Shown here: piece by piece, positions 1 to 9,548 of the stretch
How the letters are laid out: each line of letters begins with the position of its first letter
Position numbering within the stretch: the stretch's first letter is position 1
From: Fortiea contorta PCC 7126
GTDB taxonomy: Bacteria > Cyanobacteriota > Cyanobacteriia > Cyanobacteriales > Nostocaceae
Direction: 5' to 3'
NCBI RefSeq assembly: GCF_000332295.1
Contig: NZ_KB235930.1
Location: forward strand, 625,895-689,894
Length of the DNA stretch: 64,000 nt
Program-made: the position numbers and the translations under genes
Notes under the pieces: generated by a model
Told to the model about the DNA's origin: nothing
Database searches by the model: none
Seen by the model: only the letters and a program-made list of their open reading frames with translations

Positions 1-371
1 GCGTAGATTGTTGTTTTCAGTTCTAGGTCTTTTTTTTGGTTCGTTTTAGCAATTTCTATTAACCAAAAGATATCTTCTAGTTCGGGATGACGGTTATTGT
101 ATACAGAATCCAGTGGTCTAACAATAGCGATATCTGGTTCAGGCTCTGAATTTTGTAGGGTTATCGGGCCATTAAAGCGGACATCTGCTTTTTCTGCTAA
201 TAAATTTTCTAGGTATTTCGCGTTTCGCTTTGCGGTGTTGTAATGTATCGGGGTTTCTGGTGCCATTTCTACAATTTCCCCGGCGAGTAATTCCACACGG
301 CGATTATTTAAGATTCCCGCCGCAATCATGCGGTGATAGTCGTCTACTGTCCATTTTGCTAGGGTTTTCAT
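1..371 (-). CDS. Uma2 family endonuclease-like protein (DUF820), C-terminus cut off by window edge
   Basis: Reading the minus strand from an ATG at 371 gives 123 codons without a stop, so the C-terminal part lies outside the window. The translation starts MKTLAKWTVDDYHRMIAAG and then shows RRVELLAGEIVEMAPETPIH, QNSEPEPDIAIVRP and DIFWLIEIA. These are the conserved blocks of the Uma2/DUF820 family, which has a PD-(D/E)XK nuclease-like fold, with the EPEPDIAIV and WLIEIA segments carrying the expected acidic residues. Such genes are present in many copies in filamentous cyanobacteria and their biological role is unsettled. The family call is from motifs seen directly; nuclease activity is inferred from the fold. 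Confidence 0.85.
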   Translation of the reverse strand, partial: MKTLAKWTVDDYHRMIAAGILNNRRVELLAGEIVEMAPETPIHYNTAKRNAKYLENLLAEKADVRFNGPITLQNSEPEPDIAIVRPLDSVYNNRHPELEDIFWLIEIAKTNQKKDLELKTTIY

Positions 372-561
372 CCCAGAGTTGCTGATTCTGTGTGTAGAGT
401 TGGTTTTATTTTATCTTGTTTTGGGTGTGGGGTAAATCTTATACGGTAATCTTGGGTTTCGCTTCGTTCAACCTAATCCAAAAATACAACTAAGTTAGAT
501 TTATATTCAACCAGGGAATCTTAGATAGAGGACATCGTAAGAACTCTTTTCTGTAATAATC

Positions 562-2190
562 ATGGCTACCTCACAACCCAATCCTATAGAACTTGCTAAA
601 CAAGGTAATGTACAAGCGATCACTTTTTTGATCAATCGTTCCCTTCAATCGAAAGGTATCACGGCACAAACTGTTCTCAAGGATGATTGTTTACAAATCA
701 TGCTAGAAGCAGTTCAGATACCAGATCAGAAGACTCTAGCCTCCTTTATTAACACAGGTGTTACAGCTTTAAAAATTGTATCAATCAAGAAGCTAATGGT
801 CTATGGACGACAGGTAGGTGAAGAGATTCCTGCTTGGAAGCAAGAGTTTGAAATTTATGAACAAACTGTATCTTCACCAAATTCAGCAATCAATAAGCCG
901 AATTCACAGTCAAATACTGCACAGATCAATATTTCTGAAAACAGTAAATCTCAAGCAACATTGCCAGAACAATTAAGCTCCAATTTAAAAAATGAAGTTC
1001 AGCAAAGGAATGTGGCAGTTAAAGATGCCTTTATATTGGAATGTCAAGGAGAAAATGGAATTCTTGTGTTGACTGAAATGAAGATAACAATAAAACGACT
1101 AGGTGGTTTTTTGAGTCCTTATAAAAAAGGAGAGAAACATATTTACTACAAGGATATCTTAGATTTTCAATATAAAAAATCAAAAACTTTTTCACCAGGT
1201 TACATCTATTTCCAAGTATCGGGGTTGAAAAAGGAAATAACTTTTTTTGAAGCCAACGCTAGTGAGAATGCTGTTACTTTTTTGAATGAACAAGTAAAAA
1301 CTTTTGAAAACGCAAAGGATATTATCGTTCAAAAAGTAAATCCACACAAGTATGAAGAATCTATTTCAGAAAATAAAAATCGTCAAATGGATATAGTAGT
1401 CGATGATCAAGTTTTGTTGGAATGTCAAGGAGAAAATGGTATTCTTGTACTGACTGAAACGAAGATAACAATAAAGCGTACAGATGGATTCATAAGTCCT
1501 CATAAAAAGGGAGAAAAACATATTTACTACAAGGATATTTTAGATTTTCAGTATCAAAAATCCAATTTACTTTCACCTGGTTATATTTATTTACAATTAT
1601 CAGGTTTTGCAAAAGAAATAACTTTTTTCGAAGCCAATGCTAGTGAAAATGCTGTTACTTTTCAGAATGAAAAATTAACAAGTTTTGAAAAATTAAAGGA
1701 TATTCTTGTTCAAAAAGTAAATCCACACAAGTATGAAAATATATTTGAAGGAAGAAGTGGAATTCTAATACTGACGCAAACAGGAATTATTATTAAGAGA
1801 AAGAGAAGTGGAGTTTTATTGAGCGGTCATACTGCTAGTGAGAAAAATATTCCGTACAAAAGCATCACTGCTGTGCAATTCAAAAGGGCTGGTATAACTG
1901 TAGGCTTTATTCAATTTACACTGACAGGAGGCGTAGAAGCAAAAGGCGGTGTGTTTGAAGCTGTTACAGATGAGAACACAGTTACCTTTGCAGATGAAGA
2001 GAAAACCAAAGAATTTGAGAAAGCTAAAAACATTATCGAAGAGAGAATCCTCGCGGCTAGTGGTGCTGCTTCTGTATCCAACAACATGAATGACTTAGAA
2101 CAGTTAGAAAAACTAGCATCTTTGAAAAATAAAGGGATTATTTCTGAGGAAGAGTTTCAAGCCAAGAAAAAACAGATTCTTGGGTTGTGA
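562..2190 (+). CDS. Triple bacterial-PH domain protein with C-terminal SHOCT domain
   Basis: The 542-residue protein has an N-terminal segment of about 150 residues of unknown type, ending in a Ser/Asn-rich linker. Three PH-like (bPH/YokE-type) repeats follow at about residues 158-266, 284-393 and 396-493. The C-terminal 31 residues (LEQLEKLASLKNKGIISEEE...) are a SHOCT helix pair, an oligomerisation motif that often accompanies bPH domains. Repeats 1 and 2 are nearly identical (both contain LECQGENGILVLTE, GEKHIYYKDILDFQY and FFEANASENAVTF), so they duplicated recently; repeat 3 is diverged. There are no membrane segments, so it is probably cytoplasmic. The function is unknown; membrane or protein binding is only suggested by the fold. 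Confidence 0.8.
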   Translation: MATSQPNPIELAKQGNVQAITFLINRSLQSKGITAQTVLKDDCLQIMLEAVQIPDQKTLASFINTGVTALKIVSIKKLMVYGRQVGEEIPAWKQEFEIYEQTVSSPNSAINKPNSQSNTAQINISENSKSQATLPEQLSSNLKNEVQQRNVAVKDAFILECQGENGILVLTEMKITIKRLGGFLSPYKKGEKHIYYKDILDFQYKKSKTFSPGYIYFQVSGLKKEITFFEANASENAVTFLNEQVKTFENAKDIIVQKVNPHKYEESISENKNRQMDIVVDDQVLLECQGENGILVLTETKITIKRTDGFISPHKKGEKHIYYKDILDFQYQKSNLLSPGYIYLQLSGFAKEITFFEANASENAVTFQNEKLTSFEKLKDILVQKVNPHKYENIFEGRSGILILTQTGIIIKRKRSGVLLSGHTASEKNIPYKSITAVQFKRAGITVGFIQFTLTGGVEAKGGVFEAVTDENTVTFADEEKTKEFEKAKNIIEERILAASGAASVSNNMNDLEQLEKLASLKNKGIISEEEFQAKKKQILGL

Positions 2191-2249
2191 TATGCAGATA
2201 GCTAAGAAGTCTAGTTTTAACTCAGAGCTTAACTGAACCGTGATTGTGC

Positions 2250-2462
2250 TTACTCTTCTACAACTTCCACCAATTCTTCTAAAGTCACTTCAAACGCACG
2301 GGCTATTTTAAATACAGCAGATAGGTCAACGGTGTTGAGAGAGCCACGTTGGACATAGCTTCTGACAGTGTTGTAGTTGACTCCAGATCGGTCAGCAACA
2401 TCTTTTAGTGTCCAACCTCTCTCTTCAGCTAGCTCTCTAATCTTTAACCTAACGTAGCCCAT
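2250..2462 (-). CDS. Small Cro/C1-type (XRE) helix-turn-helix regulator
   Basis: The 70-residue protein is almost entirely one HTH domain. RELAEERGWTLKDVADRSGV followed by NYNTVRSYVQRG is the scaffold and recognition helix, and it ends in an acidic tail (LEELVEVVEE). The frame stays open upstream to 2612, but I chose the ATG at 2462. The preceding 50 codons look non-coding and contain the direct repeats at 2477-2491 and 2513-2527, which are better explained as operators. This is probably a DNA-binding, autoregulated protein of a few tens of residues per subunit; no toxin or antitoxin partner is evident beside it. Confidence 0.75.
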   Translation of the reverse strand: MGYVRLKIRELAEERGWTLKDVADRSGVNYNTVRSYVQRGSLNTVDLSAVFKIARAFEVTLEELVEVVEE

Positions 2463-2476
2463 CCTAAATAGTTGAC

Positions 2477-2549
2477 ATTGATGCGTATGCATCAGATAAT
2501 ATCTTTGTACATATTGATGCGTATGCAACAAAAGTTGTTTACGCATACC
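2477..2549. promoter_or_regulatory. Direct repeats upstream of the HTH gene (candidate operators)
   Basis: The 15-mer ATTGATGCGTATGCA occurs at 2477-2491 and again at 2513-2527, spaced 36 bp start to start. A related inverted half (ACGCATACC) lies at 2541-2549. All lie within 90 bp upstream of the HTH gene start, where a repressor would be expected to bind its own promoter. Binding is inferred, not shown. Confidence 0.45.
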
Positions 2550-2698
2550 AAAAGCGATCGCCCTGTGAGCCTGGAAAACTTGAGAGCGACCGCTATTCTT
2601 AACACATCCCACTATGTGGGAAGGATTGCTCTATGATATCAATGTCTGGGTCAAAATCAAATACTCATCCCTGGTGTATTATTCGGCAACTAGCAAAT

Positions 2699-2839
2699 AT
2701 GCAAAGGATTGTAGTTGCTAGGTTTCATCGACGACAAGATGCGGATGGTTATTTACGCATTTTGCGACAATTGATGCCGAATGTCAGTCATGTGATTGTG
2801 TTTGACTCAATGTTTGCAGCACAATTGCAGGGAGATTGA
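2699..2839 (+). CDS. Small conserved-type hypothetical protein (46 aa)
   Basis: From the ATG at 2699 the product starts MQRIVVARFHRRQDADGYL and continues with LRQLMPNVSHVIVFD. This pattern resembles short cyanobacterial proteins of unknown function (a basic strand, a helix with RQDAD, then a hydrophobic strand ending in FD). An upstream ATG at 2633 would add 22 residues, but these look unlike the rest and overlap a likely promoter. There is no signal peptide and no metal motif. Function unknown. Confidence 0.5.
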   Translation: MQRIVVARFHRRQDADGYLRILRQLMPNVSHVIVFDSMFAAQLQGD

Positions 2840-2957
2840 TAACCGCAGATTTAGCGTAAGACATCGCACATTTTTAGATTGATCATGATTGTGCGATCGC
2901 TCAACAACCTCAATTAAAATAGCACGAGCATCAGTGCTAGGTTTTGTCTGGAAATCA

Positions 2958-3755
2958 CTAACTCGAAGCACTAGTATAAAACCGCAAGGCAAAGCCCCAA
3001 AACCAATTGGAAACTAAAAACAGTGCTAGCGCTAACACCGCTGCGCCCACATACAGGTTGAGTTGAGCACCGCCAAGCATGGCTTCTGCTGGTAATGTAG
3101 TTAAAAAACTCACAGGTACTACAAAGGTAAAAAAGAAGCGGTAAGCAGTAGGATATGCTGCTATCGGATATCTTCCAGCTTCCAACAAACCCCGTAATAC
3201 CTCTGTTGCATTGTATATTTTTACAAACCAAATACTGGTTGCTCCCAGCATAAACCACAAACTGTAGAGAATGACTATACCAAAAAACAACGGTATGGCA
3301 CTAACCAAGTAGTTGCTAATTTCCAAATCAAGTTTTTGACCTGCATAGCCAATGATGACGCTACCAAATATGAGGTCAGGGATTCCCCAAGGAGAAAGGG
3401 TGTGGGTGGAAAGCCAGAACTGACTATGGATAGGCTTGAGTAACACGAAATCTAGAGTACCTCGTTGCACGTGGCTGACGATGCGATTCAAGTTGGGGGC
3501 TAAAAAAGTGGCTGAAAATCCTTGCAACAGGGTAAAAATTCCCAAAACAATCAAAGCTGCATCCCATGACCAGCCTGCAAAAGTGTAGCCAGTACGGTAA
3601 AACAAAAATAACCCAAACAGACTCCCACTCATATTACCCAAGCTGCTGAGGGTAGCCAAAATAAAGTTGATGCGGTACTCCATTTCAGCTGCTATCGATG
3701 TTACCCAAAATAGTCTCAGTACCTTTAAATATCTTTGCATCTTCATATATTCCAT
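2958..3755 (-). CDS. ABC-2 type transporter permease (DUF990-like)
   Basis: The protein has about 265 residues and six hydrophobic segments. Its N-terminus RYLKVLRLFWVTSIAAEMEY, followed by RINFILATLSSLGN, is characteristic of the ABC-2 permeases of the DUF990 group. The internal RGTLDFVLLKPIH and the C-terminal SNWFWGFALRFYTSASS also fit. Such permeases normally work as a pair with an ATPase to export an unidentified substrate across the plasma membrane. Neither an ATPase nor a second permease lies beside it, so its partners must be elsewhere. Start codons at 3746 and 3740 (MKMQRY..., MQRY...) are equally plausible. Confidence 0.8.
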   Translation of the reverse strand: MEYMKMQRYLKVLRLFWVTSIAAEMEYRINFILATLSSLGNMSGSLFGLFLFYRTGYTFAGWSWDAALIVLGIFTLLQGFSATFLAPNLNRIVSHVQRGTLDFVLLKPIHSQFWLSTHTLSPWGIPDLIFGSVIIGYAGQKLDLEISNYLVSAIPLFFGIVILYSLWFMLGATSIWFVKIYNATEVLRGLLEAGRYPIAAYPTAYRFFFTFVVPVSFLTTLPAEAMLGGAQLNLYVGAAVLALALFLVSNWFWGFALRFYTSASS

Positions 3756-3854
3756 ATAAACGATGTATTTCTATAAATTTAATCTTATTTTTTCAAACGA
3801 AAAATAGCTCAACGTTAAGATGTTATGTGCACATTTTTTATAATTGGAGATTCT

Positions 3855-4466
3855 ATGCATTTTGATTTACCACAGCTGATTAAATCACTGGGTTATCTGG
3901 GAATATGGGGTATTGTGTTTGCCGAATCTGGTTTGTTGATTGGTTTTTTTCTACCTGGGGATAGTTTACTGTTTACTGCCGGGTTTTTAGCATCTGTGCC
4001 AAAATCTCAACTTAATATTTGGGTGCTGATTTTTGGTGCTTTTGTTTGTGCAGTGCTTGGCGATAATATCGGCTACGCTACAGGACACAAATTGGGACGC
4101 AGATTTTTTCAGAAGGAAGATTCATGGTTGTTTAATAAAAAACACTTGGTAAAAACCCAAGATTTTTATGAGAAGTACGGCAAGAAGACACTAGTTTTAG
4201 CAAGGTTTGTACCGATTGTGCGAACTTTTGCGCCAATTGTAGCCGGTATTGGTGCTATGCATTATCGGACGTTTATGTCTTACAACTTAATTGGCGGCTT
4301 TTTGTGGACTTTCGCAATTACCCTGTTAGGGTTTTTTTTGGGAAAATCTCTACCACCGGAAAAAGTAGATGAGTATTTATTACCAATTATTGGATTAATT
4401 GTATTGGCTTCTTTAGTGCCATCATTTATTCATTTAATTAAAGAAAATAGAGCCAACAAATCATAA
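3855..4466 (+). CDS. DedA family membrane protein
   Basis: From the ATG at 3855 (preceded by GGAG) the protein has about 203 residues with several hydrophobic helices. It shows the DedA/SNARE-associated signature: ESGLLIGFFLPGDSLLF near the N-terminus, GDNIGYATGHKLGRRFF, and RFVPIVRTFAPIVAGIGAMHYRTF (split here as RFVPIVRTFAPIVAG and IGAMHYRTF). The family includes membrane proteins with transporter or lipid-scramblase-like roles in envelope homeostasis. Ten further in-frame codons upstream (from 3825) are unlikely to be translated. It is monocistronic by spacing, and the specific substrate is not predictable. Confidence 0.88.
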   Translation: MHFDLPQLIKSLGYLGIWGIVFAESGLLIGFFLPGDSLLFTAGFLASVPKSQLNIWVLIFGAFVCAVLGDNIGYATGHKLGRRFFQKEDSWLFNKKHLVKTQDFYEKYGKKTLVLARFVPIVRTFAPIVAGIGAMHYRTFMSYNLIGGFLWTFAITLLGFFLGKSLPPEKVDEYLLPIIGLIVLASLVPSFIHLIKENRANKS

Positions 4467-4503
4467 AATTGTTGGCATCATAAAAACTGGCTTTGATAGT
4501 CGC

Positions 4504-5175
4504 CTATTTCTGCTCTCCTGAAAACTCACTCTCATCAACAACTAGTCTTCCTTCTTTATATGCTTGCCGCAGAATTATAGCTTCTGAGACAATTTGTTGA
4601 GCACTCAAACCTTCTGAGTCCATCATTTTTTGCAGAGTCACTCCTGTATGCTCATCCTCCTCATGGATGGCTGGAATTTGGCAATATCTGCTACCGTTCT
4701 TTGTTCGTCGCCAAATACTCGGTTTTTCAGGTTTTTGCTGTCTGGGAGTACGTTTTTCTTTAACTAATGAACGTACAGCCTCTTGGGTAATGGCGCTTAG
4801 GTCTAGAAGTGCATCTATAACTGACTGATACTTTTGATTGTTATTTGCTAATTGATACACTGTCCAGGGTTCAAGTTGTGCTAAATCTTGGGGTGAAAAC
4901 TGACGAAACACCGTCGCCATCTTCAAATATCTTTTTTCCTCACCCATCCAACCTTGGTCAATAAGTAACTTTTTATACTGTTTTATGGAAAGCTGCTGTT
5001 TCTGTTCCGCTAACCAAAAAGCGTGATGCAAAATTGTCTTGGTGACATCAGCAAGCGAAAACAAGGAAAATTTTTCCACACTAACACTTTTCGGTGTATT
5101 AGCTTTTTCTTCAACTTTTCCAATTGTTTTAGAGTCAACTTGGGGTATAATTACGTTTTGCATTTGTGTCATCAT
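4504..5175 (-). CDS. Hypothetical cyanobacterial protein (223 aa)
   Basis: A strong Shine-Dalgarno sequence (AGGAGGT) lies 7 nt before the ATG, which supports both translation and this start. The product is soluble and rich in Gln and Lys. It has a basic middle stretch (KEKRTPRQQKPEKPSIWRRT) and a helical C-terminus (GLSAQQIVSEAIILRQAYKEG). I recognise no family. The helical, basic composition would allow nucleic-acid binding, but nothing proves it. Its 3' end faces the DedA gene (convergent, 37 bp apart). Confidence 0.6.
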   Translation of the reverse strand: MMTQMQNVIIPQVDSKTIGKVEEKANTPKSVSVEKFSLFSLADVTKTILHHAFWLAEQKQQLSIKQYKKLLIDQGWMGEEKRYLKMATVFRQFSPQDLAQLEPWTVYQLANNNQKYQSVIDALLDLSAITQEAVRSLVKEKRTPRQQKPEKPSIWRRTKNGSRYCQIPAIHEEDEHTGVTLQKMMDSEGLSAQQIVSEAIILRQAYKEGRLVVDESEFSGEQK

Positions 5176-5419
5176 AATGTTGACCTCCTAAAAACTCCCT
5201 GGTGAGCATGATAAATCCACCACCTTTAGTAGTTAATTACACTGGGTTCCTTTGCCAAGGTGATGTCTAAAAACAAGCAGGTTCTGACCTACGCACTCAA
5301 GCTAGTGGACGTGGGAACATAAACTCACTTACATAGAACAATTGTACTACTATATGGGCAAGAAGAAACCCCAAACATACTCAAATTAAAATTAAATTGA
5401 TAAAAACTTTATACTTGCC

Positions 5420-5887
5420 CTAGCCGAAGTCCACCCATAAATTATCATTTTTGTCAAGAATTTGAATGATTTTGACTAGGGCGATCGCTATTCCTGTCTT
5501 AGCGACAGCGGAAAGATTCTCCCGGACTGCAAAGTTGACACCAGGTATCGTCACCAACCAAGCTGTGGGAGAATGACCGTAAATAGTTTGGGTAAGAGCC
5601 AAGAGCGATCGCGGGTCATTGATACGTGCATGAACAAAACTAAAAAAGCAGGGTAAGAGGGATTGCACCTGCACTTGAGAGGATTCAGAAATTAAGCAAG
5701 TAGTCACAAAAATCACTAATTCTGTACTGGCGAGAATGGTAGCTAATTCCGGGGTGAGTTGGTTAATAGCTAAACATTTAACACTTAATAAATGCCAATT
5801 AGCGATCGCATCAGCTACTTGTCGTCCAATACCATCATCGCCACGCAAATCATCACCGTAACCAATCACCATTACAGCTTTATTCAT
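5420..5887 (-). CDS. Hydrogenase maturation protease family protein
   Basis: The 155-residue protein begins MNKAVMVIGYGDDLRGDDG, the hallmark GxGx(4)DDGxG of the HybD/HoxW/HupW endopeptidases that trim the large subunit of NiFe hydrogenases. QLTPELATILAST and YGHSPTAWLVTIPG also match the cyanobacterial members. The acidic ligand usually found in the next strand (VFVDA-type) is replaced by IFVTTC, so a nickel-binding residue may be missing. No hup or hox genes are in the window. The ATG at 5887 is preferred over an upstream in-frame ATG at 5902. It may be a diverged or inactive paralogue. Confidence 0.72.
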   Translation of the reverse strand: MNKAVMVIGYGDDLRGDDGIGRQVADAIANWHLLSVKCLAINQLTPELATILASTELVIFVTTCLISESSQVQVQSLLPCFFSFVHARINDPRSLLALTQTIYGHSPTAWLVTIPGVNFAVRENLSAVAKTGIAIALVKIIQILDKNDNLWVDFG

Positions 5888-6216
5888 CGTTTTGACCCTC
5901 ACCCCATCTACCCTGGCCGTTGTGCGTTATTTCATTCTTGATCTGTGCAACGCCATGTTTGAAGCTAGGAGAAAAATTTGAGGAACTTGTGAGGAAATCA
6001 ATTAAGATGCCAAGGAAATTATAATATTTATCATTACTATTTACAAATCCTTAACTAGTCAAAATATATTTTGTCGATTATAAAGTATAAAATCCTCACA
6101 CCAAGAGACTCTCAAGCTCATAGCCAGATTCTCTGCAATCTGTTATTTGTATGAGGTAAAAGGCAGTGGTTTCAGATAAGATAGCTTCTTATCCATGTTT
6201 CATTTTCCAGTAAATA
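5888..6216. other. Intergenic region between divergent genes
   Basis: About 330 bp between the protease-like gene (minus) and the methyltransferase gene (plus). It is AT-rich in the middle, as expected for divergent promoters. A small hairpin (GATAAGA / TCTTATC, 6175-6181 and 6187-6193) lies 24 bp before the methyltransferase ATG. No gene is visible. Confidence 0.4.
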
Positions 6217-6936
6217 ATGTCTAAAAACACCTTTCCTAACCCTTATGGGAGTAATATTCCTAACTCAGATAAATGGCAACAAAGGGTAGCACAGGTAGCG
6301 TATCGCTTTAATCGACAGTATCAAAATCAAACATTTGAACTGCCAACAGAAGTCCAAGAAATGCCCATATATCGGGAATGGATTACTGGCCTTTTACCAG
6401 GAAAAATCGCTTCTCCTTTTTGGGAAATTGCTCAACCGCAAAAGAACCAGTACTGTTTAGATATTGGCTGCGGTGTCAGCTTTTTAATTTATCCTTGGCG
6501 AGATTGGCAAGCATTTTTTTACGGTCAAGAAATTAGTAACATTGCTAGAGATACACTAAATTCTCGTGGTTCCCAGTTAAATTCAAAGCTATTTAAGGGT
6601 GTAGAATTAGGACAGGCTGACCGTTTAAACTATTCTTCAGGTCAGTTTGATTTAGCGATCGCTACAGGATTTAGCCCCTACTTCCCATTAGAATATTGGC
6701 GGGAAGTATTGCTAGAAGTTAAACGGGTACTCAAACCAGGTGGACAGTTTGTTTTTGATTTCCTCAATCCCGAAAAACCTTTAGCAGAAGATTGGGCTGT
6801 TTTGGAAACTTATTTAGGTGCTGAAGCTTTTTTAGAACCCGTAACTGAGTGGGAAAAAACAATTAAAGCTGCTGGTGCAAAAGTAGTAACGCGACAATCA
6901 GGAGAATTATTCGAGTTATGCAAAGTGAGATTTTGA
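6217..6936 (+). CDS. SAM-dependent methyltransferase (class I)
   Basis: The 239-residue soluble protein has the Rossmann-fold SAM site. Motif I is YCLDIGCGVSFLIYP at about residues 86-100, an acidic strand follows (FFYGQEIS), then the post-motif FDLAIATGFSPYFPLEYWRE, and VLKPGGQFVFDFLNPEKP forms motif III. A DUF-free, methyltransferase-11-like assignment is safe, but the substrate is unknown. The N-terminal 60 residues (RVAQVAYRFNRQYQNQTFELP) are typical of a cyanobacterial subgroup. It is monocistronic, with no pathway neighbours to help. Confidence 0.8.
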   Translation: MSKNTFPNPYGSNIPNSDKWQQRVAQVAYRFNRQYQNQTFELPTEVQEMPIYREWITGLLPGKIASPFWEIAQPQKNQYCLDIGCGVSFLIYPWRDWQAFFYGQEISNIARDTLNSRGSQLNSKLFKGVELGQADRLNYSSGQFDLAIATGFSPYFPLEYWREVLLEVKRVLKPGGQFVFDFLNPEKPLAEDWAVLETYLGAEAFLEPVTEWEKTIKAAGAKVVTRQSGELFELCKVRF

Positions 6937-6988
6937 GCTAAAAATTTTGCTCCGAATTCCCTGTAAATGTGAAACATATTTTTGTTTT

Positions 6989-7013
6989 AGAGACGTAGCA
7001 CGGCTACTTCTCT
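6989..7013. repeat. Dispersed hairpin repeat, GTAGAGACG family (copy 1)
   Basis: AGAGACGTAGC and GCTACTTCTCT form a near-perfect stem (one mismatch) around a 3-nt loop. Similar hairpins built on GAGACG...CGTCTC occur at 35878-35906, 40334-40363 and 62414-62443, so this is a dispersed intergenic repeat rather than a gene-specific terminator. Confidence 0.5.
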
Positions 7014-7114
7014 ACAGGGTATAAATGTATGGTAATTCAGGTAAAACGGTTGAGGGTATCTGAATTTGGCGTTGCAGAAAATTTGGTCTATTCCAGCTTT
7101 TCTTCTACATCAAA

Positions 7115-7141
7115 TAAAAAAGGCGAACTTTTGGGTTCGCC
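7115..7141 (-). terminator. Rho-independent terminator of the chlL-chlN cluster
   Basis: On the minus strand GGCGAAC pairs perfectly with GTTCGCC around a 6-nt loop and is followed directly by a run of six T. It lies 47 bp after the chlN stop codon, so it should end the chlL-DUF5331-chlN transcript. Confidence 0.75.
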
Positions 7142-7187
7142 CTGATTATATTTAGTCAATCAAAATTTGCATCCATAGGGAAACGTC

Positions 7188-8705
<1,518 letters not shown>

Positions 8706-8736
8706 CTATTCCTATATTTCACAGGAACGGCAATAA

Positions 8737-9516
8737 TTAAGCGTTGGGGAAGAGACGAGCAATTTCTGATTCGTCAAAAACGCCTGCTGGTAGTTCTTCC
8801 CCTAAAAAGTCGTTATCTTCTTCGCTTTTTTGCAGTGCGGTTTCTTCGCTCCAGACATCTGACAAGACGTCGCTAAAAGCATTTTCATCTGGTGAATTCA
8901 ACTCATCAATCATCTGCTCATCAAGTTTTTCTGAAGATGGGGCTGCGGACTCGAAGGAAATTTCCCCAAACTCGTCTGCGCTAGGTTCTTCTGATGATGG
9001 TTCTGATGAGTTGTGTCCGTTAGATAAGGAAAGATCATCCAACCCGTTGATACTGGCTGGCTGTTCGCTCAGATGATCAGCGATCGCTATTCCTGCTACG
9101 CTTACTTCTGCTACACTTGCCGATGTTCCTGTACCGTTTGTCTCGAAACTTGTCAACGGCTCGTCTTCGGTTTCTTCGTCAATGGTAACTGATGAATTAT
9201 CTTGGTCATAATCTGATTCCCCTTGGGGAACAAAGCGATTACCAAGAGCGATGTCTGGGTCAAAATGTAAATCCAGAACTGCAACTAAAGTATCTGCGTC
9301 AGGATTTAGTCTGGAAAAGGGCAACATTAACTGCGCTAGTTTGGGTTCGAGCGCGTTGACTACGCCCAGGATGAGGTAAGAAGATGGTCGCTTCCCGCCG
9401 TCTGGGGTGTACACTGATTCCACTTCCATGTGCAGGGTAATCCAGTCACGATTCGCCTGGAAAAATTGCAACCATTTCTGCCTGATTGAATCTGTAAAGC
9501 TATGAAAGAAAGCCAT
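8737..9516 (-). CDS. DUF5331 protein encoded between chlL and chlN
   Basis: The 259-residue acidic protein begins MAFFHSFTDSIRQKWLQFFQ and is well folded for about 120 residues (YLILGVVNALEPKLAQLMLP, then DADTLVAVLDLHFDPDIALG). After that it becomes a Ser/Glu/Asp-rich, low-complexity tail. This architecture and the position between chlL and chlN match the DUF5331 protein of Nostocales. The start at 9516 has an AT-rich GGGGAAATAAT leader. Conserved linkage suggests a role in the dark reductase or its assembly, but no activity is known to me. It overlaps neither neighbour. Confidence 0.85.
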   Translation of the reverse strand: MAFFHSFTDSIRQKWLQFFQANRDWITLHMEVESVYTPDGGKRPSSYLILGVVNALEPKLAQLMLPFSRLNPDADTLVAVLDLHFDPDIALGNRFVPQGESDYDQDNSSVTIDEETEDEPLTSFETNGTGTSASVAEVSVAGIAIADHLSEQPASINGLDDLSLSNGHNSSEPSSEEPSADEFGEISFESAAPSSEKLDEQMIDELNSPDENAFSDVLSDVWSEETALQKSEEDNDFLGEELPAGVFDESEIARLFPNA

Positions 9517-9548
9517 ATTATTTCCCCTCATCCTGAGAATTAGATGAT

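Noticed and set aside
2463-2612. N-terminal extension of the HTH protein
   Set aside because: The extra 50 residues are encoded by a region with direct repeats and lack similarity to XRE proteins; the internal ATG at 2462 gives a normal small regulator.
8744-9076. 110-residue plus-strand frame inside the DUF5331 gene
   Set aside because: Antisense shadow of the Ser/Glu-rich tail of the minus-strand protein, which is well supported by its position in the chl cluster.
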